From NCBI GenBank assembly GCA_947475205.1, contig CANJNG010000022.1:1-39550 (forward strand): 39,550 bases of DNA, in the 5' to 3' direction. Numbering within the stretch: the stretch's first letter is position 1; the number at the start of each line of letters is the position of its first letter. The notes below the pieces were generated by a model. The model did not search any database and was not told where the DNA came from. It saw only the letters and a list, made by a program, of their open reading frames with translations. A program made the translations under genes and the position numbers. The stretch comes from Bacteroidota bacterium. Its GTDB lineage: Bacteria; Bacteroidota; Bacteroidia; JAIBAJ01. This document shows positions 24,276 through 32,833 of this stretch, in pieces.

Positions 24276-24489
24276 TTTTTGAAATTAAATGATGAGCCTG
24301 AAATGCCTTGGTGTTTGTAACGTAGATTTCAACTTCGCCAATGTTATACATCGTATCTTTTTTGTTAATCAACACCACTTCTATTTCAGCTTCTTCGAGG
24401 ATTTGTTTCAGCATTTCGGCTCTTATAGCATCGGCGGTTTCGTATATTTTCAACCACTTTACTTCTGAGTTTTCGCCTTCGTTGCTCAA
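24259..24489 (-). CDS. DUF2007 small protein
   Basis: A 76-residue protein of the DUF2007 type (putative signal-transducing protein): WLKIYETADAIRAEMLKQIL followed by EEAEIEVVLINKKD and a final beta strand EVEIYV. The fold is PII-like in known relatives; function is not defined. The start is TTG, 4 bases after the LUD gene stop; no better start is available before the conserved WLKIYE. It is cotranscribed with cdsA, overlapping it by 17 bases. Confidence 0.75.
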   Translation of the reverse strand: MSNEGENSEVKWLKIYETADAIRAEMLKQILEEAEIEVVLINKKDTMYNIGEVEIYVTNTKAFQAHHLISKNEFKP

Positions 24490-24493
24490 ATTC

Positions 24494-25144
24494 TTAGCCT
24501 CTTTCTACCAGAAAAACATAAATTTCTTTAGGGCCATGAGCTCCCATTACAAGCGTTTTTTCAATGTCAGCACTGCGGCTTGGTCCTGCAATGTTAGCAA
24601 TGAGGGAAGGAATGGCCGCTTTGTATTTTTCTTTGATTAAAGAATAGGCATCTTTTAAATCCATCACCACCTGGTCGGTGTAGGCTATTACGATATGCTT
24701 GTCGGGAAATGCGGCTAATTTACGACCCGATGTTTGCTTACTGCTCACCATCACACTTCCGAAACGAGCAACCAAACTTTCGCATCCTGTAATGCCAATT
24801 TGTGTCTCGGTGATTCGTGATAAATCGGAAATAAAAGTTACCTCGGCCTGTTTCAACAATTTCTGAATTGCAGGTTCTAAGCAAATAATCCCCGCCCAAT
24901 TTTCAGCTTTTGAGGCTTCGCTAAGTTGAGCTAACAATTCAGTTTCGTTTTCACAAAACGCAAACTTCCCCGAAAGATAGGTGAAGTTTTTGGCGAAAAC
25001 TACCTCTAATGGTTCGGCTTCCTCCGTGTAAATTGGTTTGGTGAGGTCGGTGTGTTGATATTTGTCAACAGATTTGGAAATGAGAGCATTCCTAACCTTC
25101 TTTAAAACCCGTTCGCGGCTTTCTGTATCTTTTGTAGTAACCAT
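24494..25144 (-). CDS. LUD-domain (LutC/YkgG-like) protein
   Basis: A 216-residue LUD-domain protein: ITGCESLVARFGSVMVSS and LIANIAGPSRSADIEKTLVMGAHGPKEI-type C-terminal block (in two parts) are the family signatures. LutC is a subunit of an iron-sulfur lactate utilisation complex, but no LutA or LutB is nearby, so this stand-alone copy may do something else. ATG at 25144 is used; the longer frame would begin at TTG. It heads the LUD-DUF2007-cdsA unit. Confidence 0.8.
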   Translation of the reverse strand: MVTTKDTESRERVLKKVRNALISKSVDKYQHTDLTKPIYTEEAEPLEVVFAKNFTYLSGKFAFCENETELLAQLSEASKAENWAGIICLEPAIQKLLKQAEVTFISDLSRITETQIGITGCESLVARFGSVMVSSKQTSGRKLAAFPDKHIVIAYTDQVVMDLKDAYSLIKEKYKAAIPSLIANIAGPSRSADIEKTLVMGAHGPKEIYVFLVERG

Positions 25145-25287
25145 GGGCGACAAAGATAGCTATTTTGGATTGGGTTGGTAAATTCTGTTTTTAAGGAAGT
25201 ACACGGCAAATTGTGCTTTTAAATATGAAAATTATCAATGATTGGTCCTCTAGAGTCGTTCTAATGACTAACGTCTAATATCTAAAC

Positions 25288-25318
25288 TATCCCTTCAACG
25301 CATTTGCACCGCTCACAA
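25288..25318. repeat. Second copy of the atpG 3' end (31 bp)
   Basis: On the minus strand these bases encode VSGANALKG then TAG, the same nine residues that end AtpG at 26387-26417 (followed there by TAA). Over 31 bases the copies differ at three positions, all synonymous in the atpG frame. The copies are 1,099 bases apart in direct orientation and bracket the secreted hypothetical gene plus the atp terminator. It is a fragment only; nothing upstream continues atpG. Confidence 0.8.
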
Positions 25319-25321
25319 ACC

Positions 25322-26263
25322 TTATTTCAACTCGTTGAGCCTTTCCAAATAGTAAAGCAAAACTTCCTCAGAATTTGGATAAGATTCATCATCGAATTCG
25401 CTTTTTAAGTTCGGATAAACTGCAATAAGCATTTTAATATTGTTCTGGGTCAAAAGCATCCTTTCCCCAGTATTAAGGTTATAGATAAAGCCAACTCTCC
25501 ATAAGGCTCTTATATCCTCTTCCGTTGTTTTTAATGTTTCTACAATTACCCCCAAAACACCAAACATACTGAATGCAGAAAGTGCGGGATTATTGTTACT
25601 TGGAATTTTCCGTGGCAATCCTATTTGAACCCTAAGGTCGGGAGAAGTTGGAAACGCTGGCCGCAGGTAACAATATTTTCCAAGAATCTCAGCCTTGCAA
25701 TAGTGTGATGATTCAGTTAAATTCTTTCCATGTATGTAAAGCGAACCATCTTGAAACACCCCCCAAACCTCACTGCCTATTTCAATATCGTAATCATTTC
25801 CACCCGCAAAGGCTATATCCGCTTTCGAACGTTTCGAAATTTTATACTTCGATGGGGACATCGCCGGAGAATTTGCCATAAACTTTCCTAATGTAAAATA
25901 GGCTCCTTCCTTAAGATTTTGAAAATGATTTAAGGTGTCAACTTCCTCCTTAAAGCTTTTATCAGAGTAGTAGTTCAAGAACCCCAGAGCATACACATTC
26001 GCATTGCTTTTATCAAACACCTTTACTTCCCCATTTCCATATCGAATCAATAACACATCGGAAGTTTTTAATGGCTCCCTAAAATCATACATTTGCTTAT
26101 TGTATTCAATGTATTTTATGATACTTTCATCGACACTTAGCACTTTAGCGTAAAACCGTGCTCCCGACTTTTTAACTATGATATCTTGTCCTTTTGAAAA
26201 TTGAGCAAATAGTATAAAGAAGCAGGCCAAAAGGCAAACAGGGTTTAACACTCTTGCTATCAT
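25322..26263 (-). CDS. Secreted hypothetical protein between duplicated atpG ends
   Basis: A 313-residue protein with a signal peptide (about 1-25, ending KGQ). Its first mature domain, IIVKKSGARFYAKVLSVDES through FREPLKTSDVLLIRYGNG, fits a small beta module common at the N-terminus of Bacteroidota exported proteins. The rest (170-313) is beta-rich and unrecognised, with one hydrophobic patch near FGVLGVIVETL. No T9SS tail is present. The ATG at 26263 is used; the longer frame needs a TTG start. The gene sits downstream of the atp operon terminator, within the segment bracketed by the 31-bp atpG repeats, hinting at late insertion. Confidence 0.7.
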   Translation of the reverse strand: MIARVLNPVCLLACFFILFAQFSKGQDIIVKKSGARFYAKVLSVDESIIKYIEYNKQMYDFREPLKTSDVLLIRYGNGEVKVFDKSNANVYALGFLNYYSDKSFKEEVDTLNHFQNLKEGAYFTLGKFMANSPAMSPSKYKISKRSKADIAFAGGNDYDIEIGSEVWGVFQDGSLYIHGKNLTESSHYCKAEILGKYCYLRPAFPTSPDLRVQIGLPRKIPSNNNPALSAFSMFGVLGVIVETLKTTEEDIRALWRVGFIYNLNTGERMLLTQNNIKMLIAVYPNLKSEFDDESYPNSEEVLLYYLERLNELK

Positions 26264-26314
26264 AAGAATTTGGCCGAAATTAGCAGAAATTGAACAAGGA
26301 TTGTCCAAAACAAA

Positions 26315-26346
26315 AACGGCCTCTACGAATCATCGCAGAGGCCGTT
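26315..26346 (-). terminator. Rho-independent terminator of the atp operon
   Basis: AACGGCCTCT (26315-26324) and AGAGGCCGTT (26337-26346) form a 10-bp G+C-rich stem around a 12-base loop. Read on the minus strand, the stem runs into five T residues (CCGTTTTTG). It lies about 40 bases after the atpG stop, the expected place for operon termination. Confidence 0.85.
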
Positions 26347-26385
26347 CTTAAATCGTAAATCGTAATTCTAAAATCGTAATTGACC

Positions 26386-27270
26386 TTATCCTTTCAATGC
26401 ATTCGCACCGCTCACAATCTCCAATATCTCATTGGTGATGGCAGCTTGACGGGCTTTGTTGTAGGTTAATTTCAATTCTTTTAGCATGTCTTTGGCGTTG
26501 TCGGTTGCCTTGTGCATCGCCGTCATACGAGCACCGTGTTCGGCAGCCTGGCTATCCAAAAGAGCTTTGTATAATTGAATCTTTAATGATTTCGGGATTA
26601 AATCCTGAACAATGGATTGTTTCTCAGGTTCAAAAATGTAATCTACAGAGGCAACTTTCTTTAAGGATTTGGTAGGAGCTGCTTCCACAGGAAGATAGGC
26701 TTCGTTTACGGCAAGTTGTACCGCAGCGTTCTTAAATTGGTTGTAAAGAACTACCACTTTATCAAAATCACCTTTCACAAACTGGTCCATTATGCTTTCG
26801 GCAATAGGGGCAACGTTGTTGAAGGTCAAAGCATCGTAAATGCTATCGTGACTAGAAACAACCGCACCCGGGGTTTTGCTAAAATAAGCAGTCGCTTTCT
26901 TACCAATGGTAACAAACTTCACATTGCCTTTTTTGTTCTGAGCGGCATAATCATCGTGAAGCAAGCGATTAGCCAGTTTAATAATGTTGGCATTAAAACC
27001 GCCACACAATCCACGATTAGAAGTAATAGCAACAATCAGGATTTTGTTGGGTTCGCGTTTCACCGAGAACTGTCCGCCATCCGAAGCATCCAAAGAAGAA
27101 CTTAGGTTCTCCAATATCTCACGCAACTTTCCGGCATAAGGACGCAAACGGGTAACGGCATCTTGTGCCCTACGCAATTTGGCTGCACTCACCATCTTCA
27201 TTGCCGATGTGATCTGCGAAGTGCTGCTTACGCTGGTAATCCTATTTCTTACTTCTTTTAAGTTAGCCAT
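26386..27270 (-). CDS. atpG: ATP synthase F1 gamma subunit
   Basis: A 294-residue F1 gamma subunit, the rotating central stalk linking the c-ring to catalytic alpha3beta3. The N-terminal helix (MANLKEVRNRITSVSSTSQI, then TSAMKMVSAAKLRRAQ) and the C-terminal ITNEILEIVSGANALKG are conserved signatures; SNRGLCGGFNANI marks the central domain. Length is normal. It is the last gene of atpBEFHAG; atpD and atpC are not in the window, as usual for Bacteroidota. Between atpA and atpG lie 85 bases containing a directly repeated ATCAATTACGAGTT word. Confidence 0.97.
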   Translation of the reverse strand: MANLKEVRNRITSVSSTSQITSAMKMVSAAKLRRAQDAVTRLRPYAGKLREILENLSSSLDASDGGQFSVKREPNKILIVAITSNRGLCGGFNANIIKLANRLLHDDYAAQNKKGNVKFVTIGKKATAYFSKTPGAVVSSHDSIYDALTFNNVAPIAESIMDQFVKGDFDKVVVLYNQFKNAAVQLAVNEAYLPVEAAPTKSLKKVASVDYIFEPEKQSIVQDLIPKSLKIQLYKALLDSQAAEHGARMTAMHKATDNAKDMLKELKLTYNKARQAAITNEILEIVSGANALKG

Positions 27271-27355
27271 TTTAAATCAATTACGAGTTATCAATTACGA
27301 GTTATGATTTGTGCGATAGCCGCATTTGTCTCAATACTGATTACTTCCTACTATT

Positions 27356-28930
27356 TTAATACTTCGCTGCTAAGTCTTTTGCTACGGTTTCCAATACGCT
27401 GGTTAAGCTATCATCAAATTTTCCGGCTTTCAAAGCGTTCAACACCTCTTTGTGGGTTGCTTCCATAATAGCCAAGAACTCTGATTCAAACTCACGCACT
27501 TTATTGATAGGCACACGTTGCAACAAACCTTTTGTTCCCAAATAAATGATAGCAACTTGGCTTTCCACTTTGTAAGGAGAAAACTGTCCTTGTTTCAAAA
27601 TTTCCACGTTACGTGAACCTTTGTCAAGTACAGATTTAGTTGCAGCATCTAAGTCAGAACCGAACTTAGAGAACGCTTCCAACTCACGATATTGAGCTTG
27701 GTCAAGTTTCAATGTACCGGCAACCTTCTTCATGGATTTGATTTGAGCGTTACCTCCCACACGACTTACAGAGATACCCACGTTGATAGCGGGACGAACA
27801 CCCGAGTTAAACAAGTTTGTTTCCAAGAATATCTGACCATCGGTAATCGAAATTACGTTAGTAGGGATATACGCTGATACGTCACCCGCTTGCGTTTCAA
27901 TGATAGGAAGAGCCGTTAAAGAACCTCCACCTTTAACTATCGGACGAAGACTTTCAGGAAGGTCGTTCATTTCTTTAGCGATGGCATCGGTAGCGTTGAT
28001 TTTAGCAGCACGTTCCAATAGACGGCTGTGCAAATAGAACACGTCACCGGGATATGCTTCACGACCCGGAGGACGACGCAACAACAAAGAAACCTCACGA
28101 TAAGCCACAGCTTGTTTCGATAAGTCATCATAAACGATCAAAGCCGGACGGCCAGTATCGCGGAAGAATTCGCCAATCGCCGCACCGGTAAAGGGAGCAT
28201 AGAATTGCAAAGGAGCCGGGTCAGATGCAGTAGCCGCAACAATAACCGTGTAGGCCATTGCTCCGTTTTCTTCCAATACACGAACGATGTTCGCAACAGT
28301 AGAACCTTTTTGCCCAATAGCTACATAAATACAGAATACAGGTTGTCCTGCTTCATAAAATTCTTTTTGGTTGATGATGGTATCAATCGCAACGGCAGTT
28401 TTACCGGTTTGACGGTCGCCAATGATAAGCTCACGTTGTCCGCGACCAATCGGAATCATTGCGTCAATCGCTTTGATACCCGTTTGCAAAGGTTCGTTTA
28501 CAGGTTGACGATAGATTACCCCAGGTGCTTTACGCTCCAAAGGCATTTCATACAATTCACCTGTAATTGGACCTTTACCATCAATTGGTTTACCCAAAGT
28601 ATCCACAACACGGCCAAGCATACCCTCACCTACATTCACAGAGGCAATTTTTCCGGTACGTTTAGCAGTATCACCTTCTTTAATATCGTTGCTGCTTCCA
28701 AGCAATACAACCCCTACGTTATCTTCTTCAAGGTTTAATACAATTCCACGAAGTCCGGTTTCAAACTCAATCAGCTCTCCTGATTGTACTCTTGAAAGTC
28801 CGTAGATACGAGCGATACCATCACCCACTTGCAATACAGTTCCTACTTCTTGCAATTCGGTTTCGCTACGATATCCGGCCAGTTGTTGGCGAAGGATGTT
28901 CGATATTTCTGCTGGTTTAATTTCTGACAT
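27356..28930 (-). CDS. atpA: ATP synthase F1 alpha subunit
   Basis: A 524-residue F1 alpha subunit, the non-catalytic nucleotide-binding partner of beta. Walker A GDRQTGKT is at residues 171-178; [20 protein letters not shown] and the motif [20 protein letters not shown], carrying the conserved arginine region, are intact. Length is slightly above the usual ~505. The 86-base gap to atpH contains degenerate TTAGATTTTAGATAT words of the type found between other genes here. Confidence 0.97.
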   Translation of the reverse strand: MSEIKPAEISNILRQQLAGYRSETELQEVGTVLQVGDGIARIYGLSRVQSGELIEFETGLRGIVLNLEEDNVGVVLLGSSNDIKEGDTAKRTGKIASVNVGEGMLGRVVDTLGKPIDGKGPITGELYEMPLERKAPGVIYRQPVNEPLQTGIKAIDAMIPIGRGQRELIIGDRQTGKTAVAIDTIINQKEFYEAGQPVFCIYVAIGQKGSTVANIVRVLEENGAMAYTVIVAATASDPAPLQFYAPFTGAAIGEFFRDTGRPALIVYDDLSKQAVAYREVSLLLRRPPGREAYPGDVFYLHSRLLERAAKINATDAIAKEMNDLPESLRPIVKGGGSLTALPIIETQAGDVSAYIPTNVISITDGQIFLETNLFNSGVRPAINVGISVSRVGGNAQIKSMKKVAGTLKLDQAQYRELEAFSKFGSDLDAATKSVLDKGSRNVEILKQGQFSPYKVESQVAIIYLGTKGLLQRVPINKVREFESEFLAIMEATHKEVLNALKAGKFDDSLTSVLETVAKDLAAKY

Positions 28931-29016
28931 TTTATTTAGACGTTAGATTTTAGATATGAGACTTGAGATATTAGACTTTAATGGCTTTTGCCCGATTCGT
29001 AATTTGCAATTTGTAA

Positions 29017-29574
29017 TTAAAAAGTTTCTTCGTACAAATTGTGTTTAAAGCCTTGTTTAAGTTTATTGATTTCGCTTTTAATAGAAGTATCTATTTGTCT
29101 GTCGCCGATGCGGAGAATGAATCCACCGATAAGTTCGGCATCTACTTCTTCCACTAATTGAACATTAGCGTATCCGGCATTTTGTAGAATAGCTTTCACT
29201 TTCGCCCGTGCTGCATCATCCAATGTAATAGTGCTTTTTACTGTAGCAGTAGTAACGCCCGATAGAGTTCTGTATTGCATTACGAAAGCAGTAGCTATTT
29301 CAAATATGTGAGCCTCACGACTTTTTTGTGTGATTATGTTAAGAAACTGGCTCGTAAGTGGGCTTAGTTTGCCACGAAACACTTCTTCAATTATCGCTTC
29401 CTTTTTATCGGTTCTGATAATCGGACTTTCAAGCATCAACTGAAAGTCGCGACTGTTTTTGCAGGCACTTTCTACCAGCAACATATCGTTGTAAATAGCC
29501 TCCAACTGATTGGTCTCAACGGCAAGGTCTAACAACGATTTTGCATATCGTCCGGCAATTCTTTGCTCAGCCAT
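29017..29574 (-). CDS. atpH: ATP synthase F1 delta subunit
   Basis: A 185-residue delta (OSCP) subunit joining the peripheral stalk to F1. It starts RIAGRYAKSLLDLA, the family N-terminal signature, and ends with the beta-rich DAELIGGFILRIGDRQIDTS segment characteristic of AtpH C-termini. It begins one base after the atpF stop, implying coupled translation of the peripheral stalk subunits. Confidence 0.95.
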   Translation of the reverse strand: MAEQRIAGRYAKSLLDLAVETNQLEAIYNDMLLVESACKNSRDFQLMLESPIIRTDKKEAIIEEVFRGKLSPLTSQFLNIITQKSREAHIFEIATAFVMQYRTLSGVTTATVKSTITLDDAARAKVKAILQNAGYANVQLVEEVDAELIGGFILRIGDRQIDTSIKSEINKLKQGFKHNLYEETF

Positions 29575-29575
29575 C

Positions 29576-30070
29576 TTAGTTCAGTTTTATGTTTTCCAAT
29601 TCACGATTTACCAAGTCCTTTTGGGCATCTTGGTTATCCAATTGTTTTTTCAATAGTTTTTCGGCAATTTCAAGTGATAAAGAACCAACTTGGTTTTTCA
29701 ATTCAACAATAGCCGCCATTTTATCATTCTTGATTTCTTCGCGACCTTTGGTGATGATACGGGTTGCTTCTTCGCTTGCTTTTGCACGGGCTTCGTTGAT
29801 GATTGCATCTTTGGTAGCAGCCGCTTCTTTCAGCATTTTATCGCGTTCGTTGCGGGCTTCCTGCAATAGTTTTTCGTTGGTTGAAGTCAAGGCAGCCATT
29901 TCTGCTTTCGCCTTTTCAGCTGATAAAAGAGCCTTTTCAATGGTGTCTTCTCTTTCTTTAATCATGGTAAGGATTGGTCCCCAAGCGTATTTTTTCAAAA
30001 GAATAAACACGGTGGTGAAGGACAACACCATCCAAAATAAAAGGCCGAAGCCGGGGGTAACGAGTTCCAT
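29576..30070 (-). CDS. atpF: ATP synthase F0 b subunit
   Basis: A 164-residue b subunit: one N-terminal membrane helix (FGLLFWMVLSFTTVFILLKK, residues about 8-27) followed by a long charged coiled coil rich in Ala, Lys and Glu that forms the peripheral stalk. The KKYAWGPILTMIKERE segment after the helix is conserved. Located between atpE and atpH in standard order; separated from atpE by a strong hairpin. Confidence 0.95.
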   Translation of the reverse strand: MELVTPGFGLLFWMVLSFTTVFILLKKYAWGPILTMIKEREDTIEKALLSAEKAKAEMAALTSTNEKLLQEARNERDKMLKEAAATKDAIINEARAKASEEATRIITKGREEIKNDKMAAIVELKNQVGSLSLEIAEKLLKKQLDNQDAQKDLVNRELENIKLN

Positions 30071-30132
30071 TATAGTATTAAGTAATCAGTAGTTAGTAAT
30101 GAGATAAAACCAATAATTCAAAAATCAAAATA

Positions 30133-30169
30133 AACTATCATTCCCGAACAACCTCCGGGAATGATAGTT
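30133..30169 (-). terminator. Intercistronic hairpin between atpE and atpF
   Basis: AACTATCATTCCCG (30133-30146) is exactly complementary to 30156-30169, a 14-bp stem with a 9-base loop. On the minus strand it is followed by TTATTTTGATTTT. Its place after atpE suits a partial terminator or an mRNA-stabilising structure that raises c-subunit output relative to distal genes; that role is inference. Confidence 0.75.
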
Positions 30170-30182
30170 AAATCTTTTCTTC

Positions 30183-30428
30183 TTAGATGAAAAGGATAAG
30201 CAGACACACCACGATGGCGAAGAATGCAGCACCCTCAACAAGAGCAGCAGCAACAATCATGTTTGCACGGATGTCGCCCAAAGATTCTGGTTGACGTGCA
30301 ATAGATTCCAAGGCACTACCGCCGATACGGCCGATACCTACACCTGCTCCAAGAGCAGCGATTCCGGCACCGATTCCGGCACCCATAACTGCGATAGCTT
30401 CTGCTAAAAGGATTGATAACATTGACAT
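30183..30428 (-). CDS. atpE: ATP synthase F0 c subunit
   Basis: An 81-residue hairpin proteolipid forming the rotor ring. The proton-carrying carboxylate is E65 in AALVEGAAFF, and the polar loop RQPE lies at 45-48. The glycine-rich first helix (GAGIGAGIAALGAGVGIG) is typical. Sodium-binding rings such as that of Ilyobacter have Gln in the first helix (GVGQG) and Ser after the carboxylate; here the equivalents are Ile (GVGIG) and Gly, so proton coupling is inferred. Start ATG at 30428; a second ATG two codons on is also possible. Confidence 0.96.
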   Translation of the reverse strand: MSMLSILLAEAIAVMGAGIGAGIAALGAGVGIGRIGGSALESIARQPESLGDIRANMIVAAALVEGAAFFAIVVCLLILFI

Positions 30429-30457
30429 TGTATATATTGATTTATTTGGTTTACTAA

Positions 30458-31711
30458 TTAATGATGCTCTTCAACAGCCATACCTATATAGATAGCTGAA
30501 AGAAGTGTGAAAACGTATGCTTGTAGGAACGCAACAAGCAATTCCATAAAGTTCATAAAGATGGTGAAAGCTACAGATACTATTGAAACGCCAAATCCTG
30601 CCACCGGAGCCATAGCACCGAAGATGAATATTAAGGAGAAGAATGCTAAGACGATGATGTGTCCTGCTGTGATGTTGGCAAACAACCGGAGCGTTAATAC
30701 CACAGGCTTTATCAATGTTCCGAAGATTTCGATTGGAATCATCAACGGCAACAACCAACCGGGTACATCAGGCAGGAAGATGTGTTTCCAATACGTTTTT
30801 TTAGCGTTGATGTGTGTTAGTACGAATGTAAAGATGGCCAATACAAGCGTTACGGCAATGTTTCCGGTTACGTTAGCTCCAAATGGAAAAACAGGAATCA
30901 AACCCATCATATTGTTGATCCAAATAAAGAAGAATACAGTCAATAGGTATGGAAGAAATTTCTCATAACCATGACCGATGCTGGGTTTGGCCACTTCATC
31001 ACGGATGAAAAGAATCAAAGGCTCCATAAAACTTTGCAAGCCTTTCGGTGCCTTGCCGCGGGTGTTGGTGTATGCTTTTGCGATGCTTAGGAAAACAAAC
31101 AAAAGCAATCCAACAGCTAACAATAAAGAAAATACGTTTTTGGTAATGGAAATATCAATGAACGAACCGTTTTTCCCATTGAAGAAATCCATCACAGATG
31201 CTTCACGGGTAATGCCTTCGTTCAGGTTATGAATATTGGTGTAGTCGAAACCGGCTTCGGGAGAGCGGAAACTAACTACATGGCCATCTTTCAAAACAAA
31301 GTGAGAAGTAAGGCTTACATCCAAGCTATCGTAACCTTGGTTATCTCTACGAAAAGCCAAACCTTTGAAGTTTGCTGTTTCGCCTAAGGTATAAGCACTG
31401 TGTCCGTGGTTAAAAGCAGAAGAACTAAAAACAACCAAACCATTATCTTTAGTAATCAAGATAACCGGAAGCGGAATACTGATAGGATGGCCGCCAATAT
31501 CGGCAATGTGCCAACCATAAGAATCCTTGATGTGATCAAGAATCATATCGCCGGGTTTGAAAACCTCTTTTTCGGTGTGTTCGGCAGCTTCAGCATGTGC
31601 TTCTGCTCCGTGTTCGGTGTTAGAAAACGCTTGAAAACCAAAAATTGCAACGAAAGTTAGCACTCCCATCAAAACCTTGAAACCCTTTATTTTTGCAGCT
31701 TTCAGCATCAT
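30458..31711 (-). CDS. atpB: ATP synthase F0 a subunit with long N-terminal extension
   Basis: A 417-residue a subunit. The essential arginine is R342 in LTLRLFANITAGH, within the proton half-channel helices. Compared with the ~270-residue E. coli protein there is an N-terminal extension of about 150 residues with a signal-like hydrophobic segment (VLMGVLTFVAIFGFQAFS) and a His/Glu-rich linker, as usual in Bacteroidota AtpB. ATG at 31711 is used (another ATG follows directly); the longer frame starts at TTG. It is the first gene of the operon here; no atpI is seen upstream. Confidence 0.95.
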   Translation of the reverse strand: MMLKAAKIKGFKVLMGVLTFVAIFGFQAFSNTEHGAEAHAEAAEHTEKEVFKPGDMILDHIKDSYGWHIADIGGHPISIPLPVILITKDNGLVVFSSSAFNHGHSAYTLGETANFKGLAFRRDNQGYDSLDVSLTSHFVLKDGHVVSFRSPEAGFDYTNIHNLNEGITREASVMDFFNGKNGSFIDISITKNVFSLLLAVGLLLFVFLSIAKAYTNTRGKAPKGLQSFMEPLILFIRDEVAKPSIGHGYEKFLPYLLTVFFFIWINNMMGLIPVFPFGANVTGNIAVTLVLAIFTFVLTHINAKKTYWKHIFLPDVPGWLLPLMIPIEIFGTLIKPVVLTLRLFANITAGHIIVLAFFSLIFIFGAMAPVAGFGVSIVSVAFTIFMNFMELLVAFLQAYVFTLLSAIYIGMAVEEHH

Positions 31712-31745
31712 TATTAACAAATTTTAATCCCGTTTTTTGGCGGTG

Positions 31746-31753
31746 CAAATGTA
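31746..31753 (-). promoter_or_regulatory. Candidate -7 box of the atp operon
   Basis: On the minus strand TACATTTG matches TAnnTTTG exactly, 35 bases before the atpB ATG, giving a leader of about 30 bases. The sequence around -33 is T-rich without a clear TTG. Confidence 0.5.
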
Positions 31754-31963
31754 TATGTAAATTGAAAACATAAAACTTTATTTGCGAAATATTTGAATTG
31801 GGGGGACAAGAGGAAGAAAAAGGGTAGATATTTCAGAAAGATTGGTCTTTAATAAATGGGACTAATTTGCACCCTTTTTCTTACTTGGTTTTGTAATCAA
31901 AGGCACAATAATCATAACATTACAGGCATACTATAACTACCGTAACTAAGTTCTAGTTGATAC

Positions 31964-32788
31964 TTATTCCACCATTATCTTCTGCATTACCCTCGATTCA
32001 CTCATAATTACGCTAGCAAAATAGACACCTTTCGCTAAAAAGGCTATATTTATTTCCTGCTTTTGAGTACCGAAAAATCCCTTTTCAAAAACAACCCTCC
32101 CATACATATCGGTTAAGGAAACTACATAATTAGTTGGAGAAGTGTTTGAAACGAAAAGCATACCTGAACTTGGGTTGGGTTGGATGCTAACCGGATTGAT
32201 TTCGGTTTCATTTATTGCAGTAGTGCAGGGACTTGACTCTTGCCTTAGCATATAGTGCTTTTCTATCAGAATAGACGTTGTCGAGCAACCAAAACTATTG
32301 GTTACAATAACATAATAGGTGCCGCTGTGCCTAATACAATAAGTGCTGTCGTTTTCATTTTCTAACAGTACATCCGGGTTCCCCCCAACACCTTCAGCAT
32401 ACCATTGATATGAGCTATAACTTTCTAACACTGAAATTACAAATCCATTTATAGAAAGGAGCGGTTGAGGCTTAGGATTCACAACTATATATCCCGTTTT
32501 CCTAAGCGTATCTGTTCCTGTCAGGTTTCGGGCAGTAAGGGTTACCGAATATGTTCCCGCCGTGGAATAACAAATTCCAGATGGGTTTTGAATTAAAGCA
32601 ACGCCCGTATTTGCTCCCTCGAAAATCCATTGCCAGGAAGTGGCATTATCGGTACTCAGGTCGGTGAAGTCTATGCAATCACCCTCACAAATAACGGTGT
32701 CGCTAACACTGAATAGAGCCGTTGGCGGAGACTGAGCCTTTACTATTAAAGCAATCGAGAGGATTAGAAAGGTGTAACCGTATTTCAT
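31964..32788 (-). CDS. PKD-domain protein with T9SS type A sorting domain
   Basis: A 274-residue secreted protein. Signal peptide about 1-18 (ending VKAQ). Residues about 25-105 form a PKD domain, seen in CIDFTDLSTDNATSWQWIF and STAGTYSVTLTARN; residues 110-175 look like a second Ig-like module (YQWYAEGVGG, SGTYYVIVTNSFGC). The last ~75 residues are a T9SS sorting domain beginning VSIQPNPSSGMLFV and including LAKGVYFASV. It is probably a cell-surface or secreted adhesive protein. No operon partner is evident. Confidence 0.85.
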   Translation of the reverse strand: MKYGYTFLILSIALIVKAQSPPTALFSVSDTVICEGDCIDFTDLSTDNATSWQWIFEGANTGVALIQNPSGICYSTAGTYSVTLTARNLTGTDTLRKTGYIVVNPKPQPLLSINGFVISVLESYSSYQWYAEGVGGNPDVLLENENDSTYCIRHSGTYYVIVTNSFGCSTTSILIEKHYMLRQESSPCTTAINETEINPVSIQPNPSSGMLFVSNTSPTNYVVSLTDMYGRVVFEKGFFGTQKQEINIAFLAKGVYFASVIMSESRVMQKIMVE

Positions 32789-32833
32789 TTATGAGGTTGT
32801 GAAATTAAGATTATTTCTTCAAACCTCTTCCCC

